Below the pieces are notes generated by a model, which saw only the letters and a list, made by a program, of their open reading frames with translations, did no database searches and was not told the origin of the DNA. From Holophagales bacterium UBA5066 (GTDB lineage: Bacteria > Acidobacteriota > Thermoanaerobaculia > UBA5066), in assembly GCA_002414905.1 (NCBI GenBank), contig DIAY01000006.1, positions 1 through 12,371 of the forward strand: a stretch of DNA of 12,371 nucleotides. Reading direction: 5' to 3'. Positions 8,080 to 12,371 of this stretch are shown here, piece after piece. The stretch's first letter is position 1. The number at the start of each line of letters is the position of its first letter. A program made the position numbers and the translations under genes.

Positions 8080-8110
8080 GGCGAGCCTCGCGCGCGGCGC
8101 GGGGCTCGCC
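8080..8110. terminator. GC-rich hairpin between convergent malic enzyme and superoxide dismutase genes
   Basis: GGCGAGCC (8080-8087) and GGCTCGCC (8103-8110) form a perfect 8-bp stem with a 15-base GC-rich loop. It lies in the 63-base gap between two converging stop codons, where a bidirectional terminator is expected. There is no T-run on either side, so it may act poorly alone or with Rho. Confidence 0.45.
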
Positions 8111-8120
8111 GGTTCCCCGG

Positions 8121-8846
8121 TCAGGCCTTCTTCGGCAGGTTCGCGGCGGCGAAGTCCCAGTTCAGGAGGTCGCCGACGACGGCGGTGAGGTAGTCCTTCC
8201 GGCGGTTCTGGAAGTCGAGGTAGTAGGCGTGCTCCCAGACGTCCAGGACGAGGAGAGGCGTCGTTCCTCTCGTCAGCGGCGTATCGGCATTCGCCGTCTT
8301 CACGACCTTCAGTGAGGGCCCTTCTGCGACGAGCCAGGCCCAGCCGCTCCCGAACTGACCGAGGCCGGCAGCGACGAGCTCTTTTTTCAGCGCCTCGAGA
8401 TTCCCGAAGGAGGCCTCGATCCGCTCGGCGAGGGGGCCGGCGGGAGCCGGGCCTCCCTTCGGCCGCAGGCTCTTCCAGTAGAAGTCGTGGTTCCACGCCT
8501 GCGCCGCGTTGTTGAAGACGGGTTGCATCGCGGTGTCCTTCGCGGAGGCGCGCACGATCTCCTCGAGGGGCTTCCCTTCGAGCGGTCCTCCCTTGAGCAG
8601 GCCGTTGAGGTTGTCGACGTAGCCCTTGTGGTGCTTGCCCCAGTGAAAGGAGAGCGTTCTCGCCGAAATAACCGGGTCGAGCGCGGTTTCGGGCCAGGGG
8701 AGGGGTGGAAGCGAGAGCGGCTCGGCGCCCTGGAGGATTGCCGGAAACCCCAGCGCGCCGGTGGCGACGATTGTGGCGGCCGCCACCTCGAGGAAGCTCC
8801 GTCTGGTGGCTGCGCCTACGGGCGGGATGGGCTGGTCTTCTGTCAT
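8121..8846 (-). CDS. sodB: Tat-exported Fe-type superoxide dismutase
   Basis: The enzyme converts superoxide to oxygen and hydrogen peroxide. ATG 8846 is chosen because GGAGG sits seven bases upstream; a longer frame to 8921 adds an unlikely leader. The 241-residue product starts with a twin-arginine signal: TRRSFLE at 14-20, then a hydrophobic stretch to about residue 40. The mature domain has all four metal ligands: His68 (FHWGKHH), His120 (WNHDFYW), Asp202 and His206 (DVWEHAYY). Gln116 in FNNAAQAWNH and Ala187 in TANADTP are the pattern of iron rather than manganese enzymes. Tat export of a folded, metal-loaded dismutase to the periplasm or outer face is consistent with this. Most bacterial Fe superoxide dismutases are cytoplasmic, so the signal is notable. 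The gene lies 71 bases downstream of a quinone oxidoreductase on the same strand, and its leader holds two palindromes. Confidence 0.95.
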   Translation of the reverse strand: MTEDQPIPPVGAATRRSFLEVAAATIVATGALGFPAILQGAEPLSLPPLPWPETALDPVISARTLSFHWGKHHKGYVDNLNGLLKGGPLEGKPLEEIVRASAKDTAMQPVFNNAAQAWNHDFYWKSLRPKGGPAPAGPLAERIEASFGNLEALKKELVAAGLGQFGSGWAWLVAEGPSLKVVKTANADTPLTRGTTPLLVLDVWEHAYYLDFQNRRKDYLTAVVGDLLNWDFAAANLPKKA

Positions 8847-8861
8847 CGGATGTCCTCCCTG

Positions 8862-8888
8862 TTCGAAGTTCGAATGCAGGATACCTGC
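8862..8888 (-). promoter_or_regulatory. Two adjacent palindromes in the superoxide dismutase leader (candidate operator)
   Basis: TTCGAAGTTCGAA (8862-8874) is a perfect 6+1+6 inverted repeat, and GCAGG-ATA-CCTGC (8876-8888) a perfect 5+3+5 one, one base apart. They lie 15 to 42 bases upstream of the start codon, between the oxidoreductase stop and the ribosome site. On the coding strand the second palindrome contains TATCCT, which could be a -10 element, so a protein bound here would block transcription. No regulator is identified. Confidence 0.35.
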
Positions 8889-8917
8889 CGGGGAAGGGGT
8901 AGAACGGGATCGGGCTG

Positions 8918-9889
8918 TCACGGCAGCAGGACCGTCGACCCCGTGGTCCTGCGTGTCTCGAGCGCGACGTGCGCCGCCGCCGCCTCGCGGAGCGGATACG
9001 TCGCGCCGATCCGGATCTTCACCGCGCCCGAGCGAATCACCGAGAAGAGCTCCGCCGCCGTCGCCAGGAGATCCTCCCGCTTCGCCGTGTAGGTCATCAG
9101 GATCGGCCGCGTCAGGAAGAGCGAACCCTTCTGCGCGAGGACGAGCGGCGAAACGGGCGGGACGGGGCCGGACGCGTTGCCGAACGAGACCATCAGGCCG
9201 AGCGGCGCGAGGCAGTGGAGGGAGCCTTCGAAGGTGTCTTTTCCGACGGCGTCGTAGACGACCGGTACGCCTGCGCCGCCGGTGATCTCACGGACGCGGT
9301 CGACGAAGCTCTCCCGCGACGTGACGACGACGTGGTCGCAGCCCGCCTCTCGCGCTAGGATGGCCTTTGCGTCGGTCGACACGGTACCGATGACCGTCGC
9401 ACCGAGGCTCCTGGCCCACTGGGCGGCGATGAGGCCGACGCCGCCGGCGGCCGAGTGGAGGAGGATCGTCTCCCCGGCCTCGACGCGGTGCGTCCGCCGG
9501 AGGAGGTACTGCGCCGTCATCCCCTTCAGCATCGCGGCGGCGGCGTCACGGTCGCCGACGTCGGAGGGGAGGGGAACGAGGCGATGAGCCGGGATGAGCC
9601 TCTCCTGGGCGTACGCGCCGGCGGGGCCCGCATAGGCGACCCGGTCGCCGCACTTCACCTCGGTGACCCCGGCCCCGACCTCCAGGACGACGCCCGTCCC
9701 TTCAGAGCCGGGGATGGCGGGCAGAGGCAGCGGGTAGAGGCCGGAGCGATGGTAGGTATCGATGAAGTTCAGGCCGATGGCCGTCTGACGGATGCGGACT
9801 TCGCCCGGAGCGGGCAAGCCGACCTCGATCTCGTCCCAGGATAGAACCTCGGGCCCGCCGGTCTGGTGGATGCGGATGGCGTGCGTCAT
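8918..9889 (-). CDS. qor: NAD(P)H:quinone oxidoreductase (zeta-crystallin-like, zinc-independent MDR family)
   Basis: The 323-residue protein belongs to the quinone oxidoreductase branch of the medium-chain dehydrogenase/reductase superfamily. The N-terminal GroES-like domain has GLNFIDTYHRSGLYPLPLP (39-57), IPGSEGTGVV and AGAYAQERLIPA. The Rossmann domain has the cofactor loop HSAAGGVG (145-152) and VVYDAVGKDTFEGSL. The zinc-binding cysteines of alcohol dehydrogenases are absent, as expected for this group. It probably reduces quinones or reactive carbonyls with NADPH in the cytoplasm; the exact substrate cannot be read from sequence. ATG 9889 is chosen because GAGGA precedes it by four bases and the family's N terminus (MTHAIRIHQTGGPEVL) starts exactly there; the frame runs on to 10117 but that leader is basic, low in complexity and overlaps the divergent gene. 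The superoxide dismutase gene follows after 71 bases, suggesting a shared redox role. Confidence 0.93.
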   Translation of the reverse strand: MTHAIRIHQTGGPEVLSWDEIEVGLPAPGEVRIRQTAIGLNFIDTYHRSGLYPLPLPAIPGSEGTGVVLEVGAGVTEVKCGDRVAYAGPAGAYAQERLIPAHRLVPLPSDVGDRDAAAAMLKGMTAQYLLRRTHRVEAGETILLHSAAGGVGLIAAQWARSLGATVIGTVSTDAKAILAREAGCDHVVVTSRESFVDRVREITGGAGVPVVYDAVGKDTFEGSLHCLAPLGLMVSFGNASGPVPPVSPLVLAQKGSLFLTRPILMTYTAKREDLLATAAELFSVIRSGAVKIRIGATYPLREAAAAHVALETRRTTGSTVLLP

Positions 9890-9977
9890 GGCGTTCCTCG
9901 CGGCAAGCGTATCGCGCGGGGCCCGCACTCGCTTTGCCCTCCGGCGGGGACGCGGCGCCAGCAGGCTTTGATAGCCT

Positions 9978-11000
9978 TTGGACGTGATCCGCCGCCTCCC
10001 TCGGGTGCTCCTCGCAGTCGTTCTCTGTCTGCCTTCCGTCGCGCCGGCCGATCCGGCGTACACGTTCGGGTTGATGGAGCCCGGGCAGCTCGGCGCGCTC
10101 GCGCGGAGCGAGGACACGGAAGAAGGCCGTGGCGATTCGGTGAAGAGCGGTCCCGGGCCGGAGCCCCGGATCCCCTCGGAGCAGCTGACCGCAAGGACGT
10201 GGCGCCTTGCAGCGACGTTCTCGGCGGGGGTCGTGGCGGGCGGCTACGTCCTCTGGTGGCGTAGGCGGCCCGTCAGCTCGTTTGACCACTGGAGCGAAGG
10301 ATGGTTCGGCGAACAGACGTACGCCGGCGGCGCCGACAAGACGTCCCACCTCGTTCTCGGGTACATCGGAGGCCGATTCCTCCAGGAACGGCTGGAGAAG
10401 ATGGGGCACCCCGACTCGCGGGCGCGTCTCCTCTCGGTGGCGATGGTCTCGGCGGCCGGACTGCTCGTGGAGGTCGGCGACGGCTTCACGCAATACCGGT
10501 TCTCATGGGAAGACGCCGTGATCACCTCCGCGGGCAGCGTCTTCGGCGCCCTCGTCGACGCGGGGGGGCTCGGCGACACGATTGGCATGCGCTTCGGCCG
10601 TGTCCCGACGCAGAAGCCGGACCTGCCGGAGGGGTTTCAGGGCTCCACGAGCTATCACCACACGATCGACACGCTGGACGTGCATCTCTCCGGGCTGCTC
10701 CCGCGGCTCGGCACGAAACCGGGCGTCTTCCGCTTCCTGATGGTCTCGGGTACCTACGCGGCCCGCGGCTACGGCTTCGTCGACGAACCTTCCCGGCAGC
10801 GCCTCGTGGGCATCGAGGTCGGCCTGGACGTCGAGAGGATTCTCAGGGAGGCAGGGGTGCGAGAGGAGACGTGGTGGGGCGGGCCGCTTCTCTTCGTCAC
10901 ACGCTTCTTCCGGATACCGTACACCGCGATCGGCGTCCGCTACGACCTGAACGACGGGCGCTGGCTGGGCCCCGACTTCGGCGACCGCTACTCGCCGTGA
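9978..11000 (+). CDS. DUF2279 (YfiM-like) exported or membrane protein
   Basis: No ATG start is available: the frame opens with TTG 9978, or with GTG 9984 two codons later, and neither has a clear ribosome site. A signal peptide follows either start (RRLPRVLLAVVLCLPSVAPA, cleavage near residue 24). The product has 340 residues. The core resembles DUF2279, the family of the small E. coli lipoprotein YfiM: FDHWSEGWFGEQTYAGGADK, then a hydrophobic segment, SVAMVSAAGLLVEVGDG and FSWEDAVITSAGSVFGALVD. The GGADKTSH motif (117-124) with the conserved Asp, Lys and His is the clearest hallmark. A hydrophobic stretch at 75-93 suggests membrane attachment. About 130 further residues after position 210 continue into a beta-rich region ending GVRYDLNDGRWLGPDFGDRYSP-like, perhaps a partial barrel. 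The family's function is unknown. The gene diverges from the quinone oxidoreductase across an 88-base spacer. Confidence 0.8.
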   Translation: MDVIRRLPRVLLAVVLCLPSVAPADPAYTFGLMEPGQLGALARSEDTEEGRGDSVKSGPGPEPRIPSEQLTARTWRLAATFSAGVVAGGYVLWWRRRPVSSFDHWSEGWFGEQTYAGGADKTSHLVLGYIGGRFLQERLEKMGHPDSRARLLSVAMVSAAGLLVEVGDGFTQYRFSWEDAVITSAGSVFGALVDAGGLGDTIGMRFGRVPTQKPDLPEGFQGSTSYHHTIDTLDVHLSGLLPRLGTKPGVFRFLMVSGTYAARGYGFVDEPSRQRLVGIEVGLDVERILREAGVREETWWGGPLLFVTRFFRIPYTAIGVRYDLNDGRWLGPDFGDRYSP

Positions 11001-11004
11001 GCGC

Positions 11005-11032
11005 CGCGGCCGGTGAGGTCGGGCCGGCCGCG
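11005..11032 (+). terminator. GC-rich hairpin after the DUF2279 gene
   Basis: CGCGGCCGG (11005-11013) and CCGGCCGCG (11024-11032) form a perfect 9-bp stem with a 10-base loop, starting five bases after the stop codon. There is no T-run, so it is a terminator-like structure and not a textbook intrinsic terminator. A weaker hairpin (GCCGGA 11053-11058 with TCCGGC 11074-11079) follows. Confidence 0.45.
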
Positions 11033-11103
11033 CGGGGCAGGGCCGGGGGAATGCCGGATCGGCCGCCGCCGCTTCCGGCGTAGACGGGTTCGGCGCGCGC
11101 GGT

Positions 11104-11973
11104 ATGCCATTGGCCAAGGGTAGCCAGGACAATGAGTTGAGAACGTGTGCTATGAGGCTGGGAGCAGGGGGTGTCGTGGAATCGGCAACGCCGTCATCGG
11201 GTTCGCAACGGACGGACGCCCTCGAGATTCTCCTGGAGATCGGGTGCGACCTGACGGCTTCGCTCGGCTCGCTCGATCGCTACGAGCGTCTGCTCGTCGC
11301 GGTGAAGCGGATCCTGCCGTTCGACGTGGCGTGCCTGCTGCGGCTCCAGGGGGACGAGCTCGTTCCGCTGGCGGCGCACGGTCTCGTACCCGCTGCCCTC
11401 GGGCGGCTGTATCTGCACCATCGGCACCCGCGCCTCGAGGCAATCCTGTGTGCTCCGGTGCCGATCCTCTTCCCCCACGACTCCGCTCTTCCCGATCCTT
11501 TCGCCGGTCTCCTCACCACCGACCTGCACGCTCCCGAGCAGATCCACGCCCGCCTCGGCTGCCCTCTCACGTGCGGCGGGGAGGTCGTCGGGGTGCTGAC
11601 GGCCGACGCTCTCGATCCGAACGCCTTCGACGGCCTGGACGTCCGGCTCCTCTCGACACTCGGCGCGCTCGCCGGGGCGGCGCTGCGGACCGCGACGCTC
11701 ATCGAGGCGCTCGAGAAGCGGGCGGAGCACGGATCACGCATGGCGCGCGAGATTCACGTGGCGTCGGGAGCGCGACGCGAGGGGCCGTCCGTCGCGGCGG
11801 CGCCGGCTCGGGCCGGGGGATCGCTGCGGGAGCAGGTGGAGGAGTTCGAGCGGAGACTCATCCGCGAGGCCGTGGAGCGACACGGAGGAAACCAGGCTGC
11901 CGCGGCGCGCGAGCTCGGGATGCACCGCGCCAACCTCCACCACCTTGCGCGCCGGCTCGGCGTGAAGGGCTGA
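11104..11973 (+). CDS. NorR-like GAF and Fis-type helix-turn-helix regulator lacking the AAA+ domain
   Basis: The N-terminal two thirds match the GAF sensor domain of NorR, the nitric-oxide-responsive activator: LDRYERLLVAVKRIL, then HPRLEAI (108-114), FPHDSALPDPFAGL (123-136), IHARLGCPL (147-155) and LTADALDPNAFD (165-176). The C terminus (about 240-289) matches the NorR Fis-type DNA-binding helix-turn-helix, ending NLHHLARRLGVKG. Between them are only about 35 Ala/Arg-rich residues; there is no Walker A, Walker B or GAFTGA motif. The 289-residue product is therefore NorR minus its sigma-54 ATPase and cannot activate transcription in the usual way. Compared with E. coli NorR from memory, iron-ligand positions R75, D96 and D131 are kept (R110, D131, D168) but D99 is Ala134 and C113 is Arg150. 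The start is uncertain: ATG 11104 and ATG 11152 lack ribosome sites, while GTG 11176 has AGGGGG four bases upstream and fits NorR's short N terminus better. No NO reductase gene is nearby. Confidence 0.87.
   Translation: MPLAKGSQDNELRTCAMRLGAGGVVESATPSSGSQRTDALEILLEIGCDLTASLGSLDRYERLLVAVKRILPFDVACLLRLQGDELVPLAAHGLVPAALGRLYLHHRHPRLEAILCAPVPILFPHDSALPDPFAGLLTTDLHAPEQIHARLGCPLTCGGEVVGVLTADALDPNAFDGLDVRLLSTLGALAGAALRTATLIEALEKRAEHGSRMAREIHVASGARREGPSVAAAPARAGGSLREQVEEFERRLIREAVERHGGNQAAAARELGMHRANLHHLARRLGVKG
11148..11156 (+). promoter_or_regulatory. Possible extended -10 element for the NorR-like gene
   Basis: TGCTATGAG has the TG-n-hexamer form of an extended -10 promoter (hexamer four of six). 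A GACA-ending -35-like element (11126-11131) is 19 bases upstream, which is long. If real, transcription would start near 11163 and the protein would start at GTG 11176. This is weak evidence. Confidence 0.22.
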
Positions 11974-12048
11974 GCGGGGCTCCGCGAGATTCGGCGAGGC
12001 CGGGAACCACGAGGCCCGCCGGGCCGGTATCCTTGCGGCACGAGGCCC

Positions 12049-12371
12049 ATGGAACAGACCTTTCTCTCCGCCACGATCCTCCTCGTCCTCATCACCGATC
12101 CGCTCGGGAACATCCCGTTCTTCATCGCCGCGCTGAAGCACGTGCGGCCCGAGCGAAAGCGATTCGTCGTCGTGCGGGAGTGCCTCATCGCGTTCGCGGC
12201 GCTCCTCCTGTTCCTCGTTGCGGGCCGTCCCATCCTTCGCCTCCTCCACCTGAGCGAAGACGCTCTTCGCGTCAGCGGCGGGGTCGTCCTGCTCCTGATC
12301 GCGATCCGGATGATCTTTCCGGACCGCGGGGCGCGGCTCGGGGCGGACGACGCGGAACACCACGAGCCGTT
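12049..12371 (+). CDS. MarC/YhgN family membrane protein (3' partial)
   Basis: The gene starts at ATG 12049, four to eight bases after CGAGG, and stays open to the window edge, giving 107 residues. The opening MEQTFLSATILLVLITDPLG with NIPFF after it matches the MarC (UPF0056) family, which has a conserved D-P-x-G-N-x-P motif in the first membrane helix. Later parts also match, especially E. coli YhgN: RKRFVVVRECLIAF (second helix), SGGVVLLLIAIRMIFP (third helix). Three of the usual six helices are visible. The family is made of inner-membrane proteins of unknown transport role; the early link of MarC to antibiotic resistance was not upheld. The 75-base spacer from the preceding regulator gene contains a short GC palindrome and no clear promoter, so cotranscription is possible. 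Confidence 0.9.
   Translation, partial: MEQTFLSATILLVLITDPLGNIPFFIAALKHVRPERKRFVVVRECLIAFAALLLFLVAGRPILRLLHLSEDALRVSGGVVLLLIAIRMIFPDRGARLGADDAEHHEP

Noticed and set aside
11120..11130. A GT-N7-AC sequence upstream of the NorR-like gene, the loose form of a NorR enhancer site
   Set aside because: A four-base requirement is expected by chance in a region this size, and the flanks do not form the fuller GTCA/TGAC palindrome.
12013..12025. A 13-base palindrome (GGCCCG C CGGGCC) before the MarC-family gene
   Set aside because: Short, pure GC, and has no T-run; such palindromes are frequent in GC-rich spacers, so neither a terminator nor an operator can be supported.
11734..12363. A 209-codon minus-strand frame over the regulator end and the last gene
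   Set aside because: The plus strand shows clear MarC-family sequence from 12049 to the edge and the NorR-type helix-turn-helix before it.
1..12371. Search for defence systems, mobile elements, CRISPR repeats, tRNA or rRNA genes
   Set aside because: No transposase, integrase, long terminal inverted repeats, spaced direct repeats or RNA gene signatures were seen; gene content looks chromosomal.

Overview
This is a high-GC, gene-dense bacterial chromosome segment with short intergenic gaps and genes on both strands. It holds nine protein genes; one is cut off at the left edge and one at the right. No RNA gene, insertion sequence, CRISPR array or phage gene was seen. The style suggests an Acidobacteriota-like organism (a Thermoanaerobaculia-type lineage would fit): GC-rich codons, a secreted enzyme with a C-terminal 'PCRVLDTR' module, DUF1684 and DUF2279 envelope proteins, and a large NAD-type malic enzyme. 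This placement is an inference and has not been tested by a phylogenetic marker.

Left part (1-3712). A secreted endonuclease I family nuclease (5' end missing) is followed 32 bases later by an exported protein with a beta-rich N-terminal domain and a PepSY-like C-terminal domain. Converging on these from the minus strand is a DUF1684 lipoprotein, which sits 31 bases downstream of, and probably shares a transcript with, a large membrane sensor histidine kinase (about seven membrane segments, two GAF domains, HisKA, HATPase). No response regulator is in the window. The kinase has a good promoter so close to its ATG that its mRNA is probably leaderless.

Middle (6051-9889). A 273-base divergent spacer separates the kinase from an NAD-dependent malic enzyme (malate to pyruvate plus CO2 and NADH). 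Converging on that gene, past a GC-rich hairpin, are a quinone oxidoreductase and a superoxide dismutase on the minus strand. The dismutase is iron-type by its diagnostic residues and carries a clear Tat signal, so it should act outside the cytoplasm. Two adjacent palindromes lie in its leader. The pair looks like a small redox or oxidative-stress unit.

Right part (9978-12371). A DUF2279 (YfiM-like) exported/membrane protein is followed by the most unusual gene here: a short regulator that matches the two ends of NorR, the nitric-oxide sensor, but lacks the central sigma-54 AAA+ ATPase. By alignment to E. coli NorR from memory, it has also lost two of the five proposed iron ligands. A MarC/YhgN-family membrane protein begins at 12049 and runs off the window.

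Most genes are ordinary housekeeping or envelope functions. The points that merit attention are the AAA+-less NorR-like protein, the Tat-exported Fe superoxide dismutase with its palindromic leader, the near-leaderless histidine kinase, and a terminator-like three-arm repeat inside the PepSY gene.
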